A stretch of 64,000 bases of DNA from Lineus longissimus. Taxonomy: Eukaryota; Nemertea; Pilidiophora; Heteronemertea; Lineidae. Shown here in pieces: positions 25,560-38,400 of the stretch. The stretch covers positions 4,216,001 to 4,280,000 of the forward strand of contig NC_088318.1 of NCBI RefSeq assembly GCF_910592395.1, written 5' to 3'. The notes under the pieces were generated by a model, which saw only the letters and a program-made list of their open reading frames with translations, was not told where the DNA came from and ran no database searches. Positions within the stretch are counted from its first letter, which is position 1; every line of letters starts with the position of its first letter. The translations under genes and the position numbers were made by a program.

Positions 25560-28243
25560 AAAAATCTCGATCGTTCACTCGGTCGCTATGAAATGTGGAC
25601 GGTTGGTTGTTCATTTGAGGCTGGGAACGGGATGTGCACGAAATGGATAACAAAAGCATAACAACAAAATTCTATGGAAATATATGAATGAAACGTTCTG
25701 TCCGCCAATTAACCTAATTTCACAAAGATAATCAACATTGTACTGGTGCTGGTGATCATTTCTGTCTTATAAATTATCATTCTTTTTAATTAATGTCCTA
25801 TTGTATGAACTGGAGCAGTCATTAATTCAGAGCTTAGAATAGAACTTAATTGAAAATAATGTTATCGAATGCAAGAAGCATACATGTATATACCCCACTT
25901 AAGAAGTCTTTTAAAAAGAAGACAATTCTGACAGCCGCATTTCGTTTGCGAAGTGTCAGCCAGAGACACGACTCTGTTCTGAAAGGTTGGAGAGATGTAT
26001 GTACCAGTGTTGTCTTTTTTATGATGCGTCACCCAAATTTTGTGGTTGAATCCTATGCACTTGAAATGCGTTCATAAAGGGAAAATGACCTTGTGGTTGT
26101 ACCTAAATCAGAAAAGTTACGTCAGACAAGATTTTCTCTCTCCTTTCGCTGACTGTCTTCCTCCGTCTTGTGTGGCGCCAGTTGTTCCTTCCATGGAGCG
26201 TTTGTCCCCGACTTTTCGTGGGGCACCCTTCATCAACCCCGAACTAATAATTGTGATAATTTTATTCAATTGCTGACGACAAAACATCAACCTAGTGCCA
26301 CTTACACCGGTAATCGTCTGCCGTCACAACTGGAGCAACGGACCAAAGTGACAATCATTATACAGGAGGTCTCATAAAACCAAGCAGCGACATTGTTTCG
26401 ACCATGGAATGGAATACACGTATTAAACGGGTCGGCTGAATGAAAACGAAACTGTCAATTGTAATCGGTATTTGTCTCGACTGTGAATTGGAGATGAGAC
26501 ATTTGTAAGGGAGTGTAAGGCCGGCCAGATCTTTCTATGGAGTGGACGAGTTGGCATGTTGACCTGCGGAGACCACTCCTAGCTTCCAATCAAGAGTGGT
26601 CTCCGTTTATACAGCTCTGGGTGCAGGGACATGTTCCATTAGTTTCGCATCCTGGAAACAACCAAGTTCCCCGTTTGTCTCATTGTAAACGAGACCATAA
26701 TATTGAACTGTGCTATAATTACGCGCTTCCCTCCAATTGTCTATAGAGTGACATGGAATGCAATCAAATTGTCAATATAACAGTTATCTAATTGCTCTGC
26801 GCTTACAATTTCCTTATTCCCAGTCACTTTTCACACAAAGGTCAACAGCTCATTGTTTGTGCCATCACTTCTCGGACATAGACTCCCGGGTCAGTCCATT
26901 GCGTCATCCCAATTGGACCTCCTTTTGGGTGAGATATGAGGCCGGTCCTCTGCGTCCGGAGTGTACTGGGAGAAGGCGAGAACTCGACGATGCCATGTCC
27001 CTCAGTGAAAGTCCCATTACTGAGCATCGGCTTAAAATCGCAAAAACGACGTACATCCTTCTTTCGACGCATGTATGTCCTTTTTGCGACGGTCCTTCGT
27101 CTTTAAATTGGGATGTGTCGTGATGTGGTACATTCTTAACATTCCTTTTTTATTGCTTGGCGTGACAGATTTTAAGGTATGACTCTATAGAGACCCATGA
27201 ACGACGATACCTCTGAGATAAAACGCGCATGAAAGAAACATCCCCGGGACACTGTATCCTAGGACATTCAAAACTGTTACACCGGCCACAGTAGAGAATA
27301 AGATGTCCTGAGATATCATACGGACCATCTTAACTCGTCAAGTGTTCGACATCGCAAGCTGAGATTGCTCTTCCTGTGTTCTAGTTAGCGATACAAACCA
27401 CAGAAAGCCTGGATGGGTGTTCTCAGAAGGATGATTCTACCGTCGCGTCGAGCCAATCATGTCTGTCGGACGTAACAACAGACGTCCTGCGACACAACAA
27501 GGAAGTCCTCACATTTGCCATATAAATAACTCAAGTTTTGACAAAAACAATTACACAATTAGTTGGGAATTCATGATATTGCGTTATAATATTTGCACGA
27601 ATGCAATCATTTTGTCTTGGGAACGAACATGTGGGTTGGTTGTGTGTTTGTCCACAACCACAAGCTCAGTGTAATATCGATACGACATCAGATAAGCAAA
27701 CCCTAATTTGGAAAGAATGTTCGGATTTGTGTGAATATCACGATATTAGAAACAATATGATTAAACAATAGACATTGATTGTCCAACATTGATTGACTAG
27801 CGTGATGTGCAAAAGCGATACTGGACGTTACTTTATGCCGAGTGGAGTTGCTTGTCCGATAGAGACAAGAGTGGTCTTCCCCTCGAATTAGAAGTTTACA
27901 CTCCGGACGCAGTGGATCAACCGCATCACTCGCACTCGGAAGACTATATTTATGAGAACGAATGGACTGTCTCGCGAGTATACAGAAGTATGGCTTGTTG
28001 GATACTGAACATATGGGTGGTTCTGATTCAATCTTTTGGACAACCGACGTGTCTTGTCACAATAAATAGGAACGAATTTGTGTCCGTCTTTGGTGCACGT
28101 TTAATAGACTTTCAGGACTTTCACATCATAAGACAGTAGGTTGACAAAGTTGCTTCGACCCAACGTCGTCACAAGACACGGTCAGAGCTTGTCTTAGGAA
28201 TGTGACTGTAAGGCGTATTCCGGTTGTACCGAATTCAGGTACC
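25560..28243. other. Intergenic region between divergent genes, upstream of the GPCR
   Basis: No recognised exon. It should hold the promoters of the minus-strand gene at 25.5 kb and of the GPCR. A 12-bp perfect hairpin, CGGAGACCACTC / GAGTGGTCTCCG, lies at 26,567-26,605 with a 15-nt loop. A 110-codon open frame at 27,807-28,139 starts only with GTG and has no motif. I regard it as 5' untranslated or intergenic. Confidence 0.45.
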
Positions 28244-29329
28244 ATGATAATCACTCGAGACGAACGTTTTGATGGCACAATGGAACCAGGTGGTCGTGAG
28301 GAAGACAGCGGCCTGGCGCTAGGATGTGAACCGGCGTTCGTGGATCGAGAATGGTACACTGTGAGCGCGACCATGGAACTTATTCTCATGGCTGTCACAA
28401 TCGTTGCTAATGTCTTCGTCATCTTCGCCGTCCTGAGGCACAAAAAGCTCATGACGGCGACCAATTATTTCGTCCTTAGCCTGAGCGTGGCGGATCTATT
28501 CGTTGGTCTGGCCATGCCTTTGGATGCGGCGACGCACATTTACCCACCCCTGATTCAAAGCAGATACGTCTGTTTGGTTCGATATTCGTTGATTTATATG
28601 GCGTGCGGTGCCTCTGTGACGAGTATGCTTTGGATTGCCGTAGACAGATATGTCGCTGTGACTTACTCATTGCGTTACCCAAGCATCATGACTTCCGAGC
28701 GGGCTAGTCTCGCAATCATCTTGATATGGATTGTCAACATCTTTGCTGGGTTTCTCCCGCTTCTGGGCCTGAATAGGTGGAGAAAAGGTGCGGCCTGCTC
28801 ATTGGAATGCACCCTCGATCCCGAATACATTTTCAGTTGTTTTGTTTACACGTTCGTCTGCGGAATTGTAATGGCGTTCATACATTTTATGATCTTCCAC
28901 AAAGCCCTTGGACAGAACCGCCGAATCTCCGCGCAGCACAACGCCACGGGGCCAGCACGCGTGGGAGGGAGAATCATGAAATCAATCTGGACACTTGTCA
29001 TCATACTTGGGACATACATGGTCTGTTGGCTGCCAATGGAACTGATTGTGATCAGTCAGTTTTTTCATTACAACCCCTCAGTCTCCATGTACAAGACTGC
29101 AGCCCTATTTCTTGGCGTTCTCAACAGTTGCCTGAACCCTTTCATATACGGTTGGAGGAACCGCGAGCTCAGGAATGTGTTCTGGGTGTACCTCAAAGGC
29201 CGCCGGGCGTCGTCTGAATCTACAACATCTCGTCTGTCCACTGTCACATCTCGCGTGGAGGCGGGCGAAGTGACGGAAATATCCGAGCCACCAAGGACAT
29301 TTGAAAATGATGTGACATTTCCTGACTGA
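28244..29329 (+). CDS. Class A GPCR, adenosine-receptor-like
   Basis: Single-exon gene of 361 codons, a seven-helix plasma-membrane receptor signalling through G proteins. Visible landmarks numbered from ATG 28,244: TM1 43-66 with N56; LMTATNYFVLSLSVAD with D84 in TM2; C110 at the top of TM3 with partner cysteines 185/189 in loop 2; DRY 134-136; W162 in TM4; CWLP 261-264 in TM6; NPFIY 298-302 in TM7; then helix 8 and a Ser/Thr-rich tail. TNYF in TM2 and the PLLGLNRW end of TM4 resemble adenosine receptors. The usual TM5 proline is absent (VCGIVMAF). Either ATG 28,244 or ATG 28,280 (A at -3, G at +4) may be the true start. The frame is open upstream to a GTG at 28,202. Ligand unknown; an amine or orphan receptor is the alternative. 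Confidence 0.85.
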   Translation: MIITRDERFDGTMEPGGREEDSGLALGCEPAFVDREWYTVSATMELILMAVTIVANVFVIFAVLRHKKLMTATNYFVLSLSVADLFVGLAMPLDAATHIYPPLIQSRYVCLVRYSLIYMACGASVTSMLWIAVDRYVAVTYSLRYPSIMTSERASLAIILIWIVNIFAGFLPLLGLNRWRKGAACSLECTLDPEYIFSCFVYTFVCGIVMAFIHFMIFHKALGQNRRISAQHNATGPARVGGRIMKSIWTLVIILGTYMVCWLPMELIVISQFFHYNPSVSMYKTAALFLGVLNSCLNPFIYGWRNRELRNVFWVYLKGRRASSESTTSRLSTVTSRVEAGEVTEISEPPRTFENDVTFPD

Positions 29330-29454
29330 AAGCGAATATCTTAATGTTCTAAGAACCGTTTTGGCCGAAAGTAACATTATTTATTGTCACTCAATCTACG
29401 CAACAAAACATTCTGCAGCCAAGCTGTTGTACGTTTTATACTGTGAAATACTGG

Positions 29455-30830
29455 TCTCATCGCAACCTGAGTGTTGCAGCAAAGAGACCAATTGTATCAC
29501 AACCAAGCCATACGTTGCAAGGATTGTAATATCACAACCAATCTGTATTTGGAAGTACTTTATCACAACCAAGCCGTATTTTGTGAAAATTGTTAGTACA
29601 TGTACATGAAGCACCAATCCATATGTTATGAGGTCTGTACCACAACCAAGCCATATGTTGCGAGGACAGTATCACAACCAAGCCACATGTTGCGAGGACA
29701 ATATCACAACCAATCAACATGTTGTGAGGACAATATCACAACCAATCCACATGTTGCGAGGACAGTATCACAACCAAGCCACATGTTGTGAGGACAGTAT
29801 CACTACCAAGCCATATGTTGCAAGGACAGTATCACAACCAATCCATTGTTGTGAGGACAGTATCACAACCAATCCACATGTTGTGAGGACAGTATCACAA
29901 CCAAGCCATATGTTGCTAGGACAGTATCACCACCAATCCACATGTTGTGAGGACAGTATCACAACCAATCCACATGTTGTGAGGACAGTATCACAACCAA
30001 GCCATATGTTGCGAGGACAGTATCACAACCAATCCATATGTTGTGAGGACAGTATCACAACCAATCCACATGTTGCGAGGACAGTATCACAACCAAACCA
30101 CATGTTGCGAGGACAGTATCACAACCAATCCATATGTTGTGAGGACAGTATCACAACCAATCCATATGTTGTGGGGACAGTATCACAACACATCCACATG
30201 TTGTGAGGACAGTATCACAACCAATCCACATGTTGTGAGGACAGTATCACAACCAATCCATATGTTGTGAGGACAGTATCACAACCAATCCATATGTTGT
30301 GAGGACAGTATCACAACAAATCCACATGTTGTGAGGACAGTATCACAACCAATCCACATGTTGTGAGGACAGTATCACAACCAAGCCATATGTTACTAGG
30401 ACAGTATCACAACCAATCCACATGTTATGAGGACTGTATCACAACCAAGCCATATGTTGTGAGGACAGTATCACAACCAATCCACATGTTGTGAGGACAG
30501 TATCACAACCAAACCACATGTTGTGAGGACGATATCACAACCAAGCCATATGTTGCAAGGACAGTAATATCACAACCAATCTATATTTTAGAAGGACTGT
30601 ATCAGAACCAAGCTGTATGTAGCAAGGACAGTATCACAACCAATTTATATTTTCCAAGGGCTGTGTCACAACAAAGCCATATGTGGCAAAGGTGCATCAC
30701 AACCAAGCAATTTCTTGCAAGGACAGTATCACAACCAAGCCATTATTTGTGAGGACATTTACTCAACAAATCCATATTTTGTGACCATCTATGCATTACA
30801 ACCAATCTATCTGTGAAGACAGGTTCACAA
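29455..30830 (+). repeat. 32-bp minisatellite with a hairpin in every unit
   Basis: The core array at about 29,640-30,560 has about 29 units of TATCACAACCAATCCACATG + TTGTGAGGACAG. Degenerate units flank it from about 29,455 and to 30,830. Each unit contains TCACAAC-N10-GTTGTGA, able to form a 7-bp stem, and many contain CCAAT. It begins about 125 bp after the GPCR stop codon and may lie in that gene's 3' UTR. The 192-codon open frame at 29,628-30,206 is the repeat read in frame. Confidence 0.95.
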
Positions 30831-31119
30831 TCAACTGAATTATTGAGAGACGTCCTTGGAGAAATTGTTGTGAAAGACAAAATGCCTGGGAGACATGCTT
30901 AGAGTTGATAACATAAAAGACAAATTATGAAAGCTAGTTGTTTAATGTATCTAAATTTATGAGCAAGGGACATTTGACAACACTTCAGGTGAATTAACTT
31001 GGAGGCTCAATTCTCTTCTGATTCTGCACTATACTCTTAACATTGGACGGTCGAGGAGATTTCATGAGATTTGAGTAAGAGGACGTAGTTCCTCAAATTT
31101 CATTCATTGTCACCATATT

Positions 31120-32100
31120 GAAATATCGGTGCATGAACCCTTTGACTCTCCTAGCTGCGGTATGCACCCTATCAGTCATCACATTGTTTCAAATGGCTGT
31201 ACACCGACCAACCTTGTCCCATTGGCCATATTAGACTCTTCGAGCTGAGGTCTGCACTCCATCACATTGTCTCCAGTGGCAGTATACTGACCCACTTCAT
31301 TTCAAAGGCCATGTTTGACCGTCAATGTTTCACTGTCAATATCAATTTCCAAGACAATTTTTGACTGTTGACTCTCCAAGCCGAGGTCTGCACTCTATCA
31401 CACCGTTTCCAGTGGCTGTACAGTGACCATATTCGACTCTTCGAGCACTGACCGACCTTTTTTATACAGAATTGATACAGAATCTCCCCTACACTAAGTC
31501 ATCACACCCCAAGAGTTTCAGGTCTGTCACTTGGTTCTTGAGTTATGGGGTGGAATGCCAAAAACCAAGTTGGTGGATTGGCGGTCATCTTGGATTTCGG
31601 GTCATGTCCAAATCAACAGGGGACAGGTGTCCTCTACCCTAGATCAATCAGGCAACCTGTTCGACACTTCGAACTGAGGTCTGCACTCTATCACATTGTT
31701 TCCAGTTGCCGTTCACTGACCAACTTCATTCCAACGGCCATGTTTGACTGTTAATGTTCAACTCTTCTAGCTGCGGTATGCACCCCATCACATTGCCAGT
31801 GGCATAACACCCACTAACTTAATTCCATTGACCATATTGGACTCTCCAAGCTCAGGTCTGCACTCTAACTCATTGCCAGTGGCAGTACACCAACTGATTT
31901 CATTCCATTGGCCATATTCGCCCCTTCCAGCTGGGGTGTGCACCCTGAGGTCTGTACTCTTATCACATTATTTCCAGTGGCAGTACACGACCAACTTCAT
32001 TTCTGTCACAATGTCTGACTTCCATAGTCGAAATCAGCACCCATCACATTGTTTCAAGTGGCTGTAGACCGACCAACCTCATCCCATTGGCAATGGTTAT
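31120..32100 (+). repeat. Degenerate tandem array of about 85-90-bp units
   Basis: GACTCTTCGAGCTGAGGTCT, GCACTCTATCACATTGTTTC and CAGTGGCAGTACAC recur about nine times from 31,140 to 32,095, with strong drift and an interruption at about 31,455-31,660. It lies downstream of the last RARS2 exon found. Confidence 0.75.
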
Positions 32101-32475
32101 CCTACTGGCACGAAACAACTGCAGTCTAGACTAAAAGGAGAAAGGTAATTCGGGCATTAGAGGTCATCAAACTTAGTGGAACCAATCGTAAAATGTATGA
32201 AGAAGCTTTAAAGGCAGGCTGTAGGGAGGCAAGAGCCATAGATTATACAAGTTATTCGAAGTCACCAGTAGGGTCTCTCCCACCTGCTAGTACATTTTGA
32301 GCTCTCCCCAGAATTGAACACGCATCCTTTGGCGTGGCAACGAGAAATATTAATCACCAGGCTTTGAAGCTTTTGCATAGGAAAATGAAAGGAGCATATC
32401 ACTAGATAATTCCTACGCAACCTCGCAAGTGAAGTCAACGGGAGTCGGAACGGTGCTCAACCTCTTCATTGTTAC

Positions 32476-35400
32476 CTGAGCAACTTCATCACTGGGTGCG
32501 TTCTTCACTGGCAGAGCTCTAAAGGCGGCATTGGTTAAATTGCTGCGAACAAAGTACATGATAATTAGAAAAAATGAATGATAGGCATTTTTGAGAAGGG
32601 TTTTTTTATCGGTAGATTTAATCCCTTTCTTCCAGAGACAGGCCATGAAATTTTCACATGTGAATAAATGATAAATAAACAGATGACTGCAGCACGAAAT
32701 TCCTTATGTCGCCACAAATGTGTGGTTTTGTAAAACTTGCATACATTCAAGCATTGTAGTTCTCTGGTGGCATACCTTGGGACGGAAAAAAGACAAGGTT
32801 GGTGACATAACTGACATTTGCCACCTCGTAACACCATCTTGATTTCAAGTCGTTTGGATACTCTTACAATGTTCTCCACAGGGTTTCCTAAGGTAGGGTG
32901 GTACCCTTGATTTTCAAGACGTTGTGCCAGTGTGCAACACAAGGTAGGGTGGCCAGCAATTTAAGGTAGAGTGGCCCTTAAGGAAACCTCTACAAAGTTC
33001 TAGAGCAAGGTAGGGTGGCTCTTCCAAGTTAGGGTGGTAAGCTGCCAAGGTAGGGTGGGCCACCCTGACAAATAGCCTTGTGGAGAACACTGGGTTTTCT
33101 CAAGGTAGGGTGGTACCCTTGATTTTCAAAACGTTTTTCCAGTGAGCGACACAAGGTAGGTTGACGAGCAACTTAAGGACGGGTGGCCCATAGAAACCCT
33201 CTACAACGTTCTAGAGCAAGACAGGGTGGCTCTTCCAAGTTAGGGTGGTAAGCTGCCAAGGTAGGGTGGGCCACCCTGACAAATGGCCTTGTGGAGAACA
33301 CTGGGTTTTCTCAAGGTAGGGTGGTACCCTTGATTTTCAGAACATTTTTCCAGTGAGCGACATAAGGTAGATTGACGAGCAATTTAAGGTCGGTTGGCCC
33401 ATAGAAACCCTCTACAACGTTACAGAGCAAGGTAGGGTGGCTGCTTCCAAGTTAGGGTGGTAAGCTGCCAAGGTAGGATGGGCCACCCTAACAAATGCCG
33501 AAATGGCCTTGTGGAGAACACTGGGTTTTCTCAAGGTAGGGTGGTACCCTTGATTTTCAGAACATTTTTCCAGTGAGCGATATAAGGTAGATTGACGAGC
33601 AACTTAAGGTCGGGTGGCCCATAGAAACCCTCTACAAAGTTCTAGAGCAAGGCAGGGTGGCTCTTCCAAGTTAGGGTGGTAAGCTGCCAAGGTAGGATGG
33701 GCCACCCTAACAAATAGCCTTGTGGAGAACACTGGGTTTTCTCAAGGTAGGGTGGTACCCTTGATTTTCAGAATGTTTTTCCAGTGAGCAACATAAGGTA
33801 GATTGACCAGCAATTTAAGGTCGGGTGGCCCATAGAAACCCTCTACAAAGTTCTAGAGCAAGGTGGGGTGGCTCTTCCAAGTTAGGGTGGTAAGCTGCCA
33901 AGGTAGGGTGGGCCACCCTGACAAATGGCCTTATGGAGAACGCTGGGTTTTCTCAAGGTAGGGTGGTACCCTTGATTTTCAGAACATTTTTCCAGTGAGC
34001 GACATAAGGTAGATTGACGAGCAATTTGAGGTAGAGTGGCCCATAGGAACCCTCTACAAAGTCCTAGAGCAAGATAGGGTGGTTCTTCCAAGGTAGGGTG
34101 GTAAGCTGACAAGGTAGGGTGGGCCATCCTGACAAATGACCTTGTGGAGAACACTGCCTTAACCTCCCAGAGCCTAGTTCTCAATACTCACACTAGGTGA
34201 AACAGATAGTGGATCACGACATAAGCTTCCAACTTTGAGTAAGCTTCATTAACGACCTCATCAAATCTGAAAGAAATAAAGCACAGTAGAACCTTGCATT
34301 ATCACCATGTTCAGTGTAATCAGATACATATACTTTATGCTCAGTTTTAAACGACCAGTTCAACATGTGGTATGTCCAGCCCCTTTTCAACAATGGGGCA
34401 GTCATAATTTAGCATTGCTATAATGCTCAGGCCAAACCGGAGCATCGGCCCGCAGTGTGTAATCTATCTTTGCCGCTTATTGAAGAAATGGTGTCGATTA
34501 CTAGTGATTGGTCAGAATACCAGATTGATGATCAGCCGGTTACGTTAAATCTGTCAATTCATTGCTGAACTAGCCAATCCAGACAGAATTCGTGCTTGAC
34601 GACATGCCTCCATTCATGAATATAGCTATGCAGTATTATAAACGAGGATTGGGGCATGGCTAACGGATTGGTCGTTTAAAACCGAGAATAGAGTATGTCA
34701 GTTTTCCAGCCAGCACACTCCTCTTCCAGCTGCTTATCTGTTTTCTCAAGGCTGCGATGTTAAAATGACATGAGCAACATCATAGAGTAAAAGGTGCCTG
34801 GGCAGTCAATAGCTTGGTAACAATGGCCTTAATAACGCCTTTTGTCCTTTAAAAGGATAAAATTGTTGAGATTTATGTTTTTTCCGAAAGGGCAAGTGCA
34901 GAGACCATGTACAGGTGTGCAGACTGTGTCTGAATTTGTCACTTTGAATTATTCACATTGCTTTATATGACAAGAGAAATATGGTATTTCAAACATACCT
35001 TGCTATCTGAAGAAGCAGTGCTTGTGCTGTGGGCTGCTGGATGTGACTGGCATTCCAATCCCCACTGCTTTCAACACCACAGTTTTTCTCCAGACTGAAA
35101 AAATCAAATATCACTTTAAGAGTCGAATTGCTGATAGGGACTCTCCTATCTCACAGTACATCAACTCGAAACTATTCTCAAGTGTACAAGGAATATATTT
35201 ATCATTGAATGAATTACTTGCCCTTGAATAGACACCAGATATAAGGAACCTTAGTCTTACGTCTCATTTGAATGACTGTGAAGAGCCTGAAATTTTGGTT
35301 CAGCTCATCCAGAAATACAATCGTGGGTTCTCCCTGCGATTGAACCCAGGCCCTATTGCGAGGTAGCCAGCAGTGTTAGCCACAAGGCTATGAGGCTCCA

Positions 35401-38400
35401 TTCACAGTGGCAACCACTACATGAACTGAAGGAGCTTCTCCAAGACCCAGAAGAAGCCCTGAGGTGAATGCCGGGGCTTTACCTGCAGAGTCTAGCATGT
35501 CCGTATTGAAGGAAAACACCAGTCTGTCCAGAGTTCTCAAGCATACGGTCCCAGTGAAAATTATAACCTTTTTGCCTCTTCTCCCTCAGATCTTGAATGA
35601 TAACTGCACTTTTTCCCAAAGTTTCTGCAACCTCATCCAGATGTGTTGCCTTTGTCGCTGAAGGAAGGACAAAACGCTATGATCGATTCAAGTGCAGGGA
35701 ATGCTGTCCTTTACATCAGAGAGGCAGCCTGCTAAAACAGTTAAAGGCATGGTTCACTTGCTGCACGGCAAAAATACTCCACTGCTGTACTCCTTCATTA
35801 TTTTACCTTCTTCGTTGTTTTCATGCAAATTATATACAGTTCCTTCGCTGTTTTCATGCAAATTATGAACAGTTACTTTTGCTAAGCTCATGCCCTGTTA
35901 GCGACGGCCCGAGTCTGGGCCACGTAGCCAAAATCAATGATGAGGATGGTGGTGGTGAAAAAAAAATTGTGTACTTTTTTACCTGTTATGCCATTTTGTG
36001 TACCTATTTTTCCAGTACCTTTTTTTCCGGTACCTTTATTTCCGGTACCTTTATTTCCTGTACCTTTATTTCCTGTACCTTTATTTCCGTACCTTTTTTC
36101 CTGTATCTTTTTTTCCTGTCCCTTCTTTTCCTGTGCCTTTTTTCCCTGTACCTTTATTACCTAGATTCGGTGGTGGTCACGTAGTCACAACCACCACCAC
36201 CGGCGGCGATGATGATGATGATGATGATGATGATGACGCTGATGATGAAGATGATGACAATGATGATAATGATCATACTCACAAGGTTTGTTCTTCATTA
36301 TCTCCAGCATCCTCTGTTTGGCCTCATCCAAGATGTCACTCAGGAAAACCACGTTTCCTCTTCTCGTACTCATGCCATGGACAACACCGAACTTCACATG
36401 CAGGTTTGGCTGCCTGAAGTGCAAATGACAATGCAATGGTGCTACCAGGGCAGGGTGCAAGGGTCCATCAGTGACCAAAATGCATTAGGGACCATTTATT
36501 TAGTACGCACACACAAGTTTATTTTTTTTTTTTGGTACTACCTCCCCTACCTGTACACAGATGTAAATCAGTCTCTGGCTAAAGGTAGAGTCCATCACAA
36601 GCTACTCATGTTTTTCACTTGGATGGGTCTTTTGTTTGTCTTGGCAAATACACCTAGAACAGGGAACCTTGATTTCCCATCTCATTCGAAAAACAAAGAA
36701 GTCTAGGATTGAGAACCTTGCTCAAGGACACAAAGACAAAAGAGTAGTGATCCATCCAGGAGTCGAACCCACCACCTCCTGATTATGACCCCGGAGCTAT
36801 AACTGCTGCACCAATGGTTTCCCTGCGCAATAAAAGGGGTTAAGAAGATTTCTTACCTGTCAATCCAATCATGTTTTAGTTGGCGTAATATTTCCTTCAT
36901 GCTCATGAAATGAAAATTCTGACCATTATCAACCTGAAAGGAGAGAGGCAGATATGATAAAATGAAAGGATGTGTCACTTAAGCCGTAAACCAAAAAAAT
37001 TTCATACGTTGTCCCAAAAAAACTTTTCATAGTTTGTTCTTTGGCAGATTATGTATCGGTAGCTTTTACCGCAGAAACCTCATCCCCCCGTAGACATCTA
37101 TAGACACCTACCACATAATGAATTCTATCAAAAGAATACTTCTTGTATCGCTCTAAAATGGCAGCCAAATCCCTGAAAATATGAATATAAATTTGTCTAT
37201 TATTGTGTCCAACAATTGAAATGGCCATAACTGTCAACCATGAAATCCACTTGAGGAGGGCCGGAATTAATAATGTGGTTCAAATTTCTTGGTATTTAAA
37301 ACACACATACAAAAGTAACACTTTCTCAAAACTACCAGAATGGCACTTGTACAAGATTCTTGCGAACACGTCTTCACTTATAACACTCACCTTGTTAAGT
37401 ATAAAGTAGAACCGTCACTTTTGACGAGTGACGCCCTTTCCAACCTTCCATCAGGTCTTTTCATTGTGTTACAGTAACCAACACCATCTCTGAAAACAGA
37501 ATCAAGCAAAATTACACCGAGATGGGGAAACCTTACGCACGTCAAATAACAAAGAACTCCAAGTAAAATTACACCGAGATGGGGAAACCTTACGCACGTC
37601 AAATAAGAAAGAATTCCAAGTAAAATTACACCGAGATGGGGAAACCTTACGCACGTCAAATAACAAAGAATTCGGAAATCAAAAAGCATACGATAATGGC
37701 AATTGAAAGGCTGAAGTTTGTTTGAAAAAATTTGTTCAGGCCAATGAAAATATGGTTCATCCAACTGCCAATTTACGCATTGAAATTTTTCTCTGAAGGA
37801 ATCGCCAAAGTAAATAAGGTACAAAAATTTGAGTCTTTTAGTTTATTCCTCGGAAATGGGGATAGATAAAGACCATGATACGTGATGCTAAACCCTACCA
37901 GTGCGCTTACCCATCATATAACAATAAACCAGCCTCCTTCATCGCCTCCAGAACCTGCTGCGCTTTATCGACATACTTTGATTCACCATCGTAATCATCA
38001 AACGCAATGTTTAGCCTCTGAAAGTAACCATGATATCAAAGACAAATACTCCTCAAATGATATAAGCACACATAGCATTTGTGACCCCGCACATCAATCC
38101 AGGGATTAAGTCGCATTTTGGCCATATTGAGTTAAACATCTCTTCAAATCCCTTAGGCTTCAAGCTTCATTTTGGTACCACCCCAACTTCATTATCTTAT
38201 TTGGTTACAAAGTTATGACTGTTTGAAAAACGGCATTTCAACATATTTCTCTATTAATTCCATTGCTTTTATCCTTTTTTTCACAGTACTTTCCAATGCG
38301 ACTTTATCCCTGGTTTGATGTGCGGGGTCACATTTAGTTGTATGGTCCACTATTGGAGGCTTCAATAGGATAATCGGACTTTACATTACCCCGTTAGAAT

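Noticed and set aside
26758-27123. 121-codon plus-strand frame upstream of the GPCR
   Set aside because: No motif, no splice structure, an overlapping antisense frame of similar length; it could be promoter or intergenic sequence.
28126-29377. Several frames antisense to or out of frame with the GPCR
   Set aside because: Shadows of the 361-codon receptor, whose motifs are unambiguous.
29628-30270. 192-codon and 75-codon open frames in the 32-bp array
   Set aside because: They are translations of the tandem repeat (QPSHMLRGQYHNQ-type cycles). 32 bp is not a multiple of three, so the same unit is read in all frames, and the arrays are stop-free by sequence composition.
29640-30560. CRISPR-like regular 32-bp repeats
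   Set aside because: Units are directly adjacent without unique spacers, and the context is an animal nuclear genome.
35937-36417. Low-complexity frames of 75-165 codons
   Set aside because: They arise from the 15-bp TACCTTTATTTCC repeat and the GAT microsatellite.
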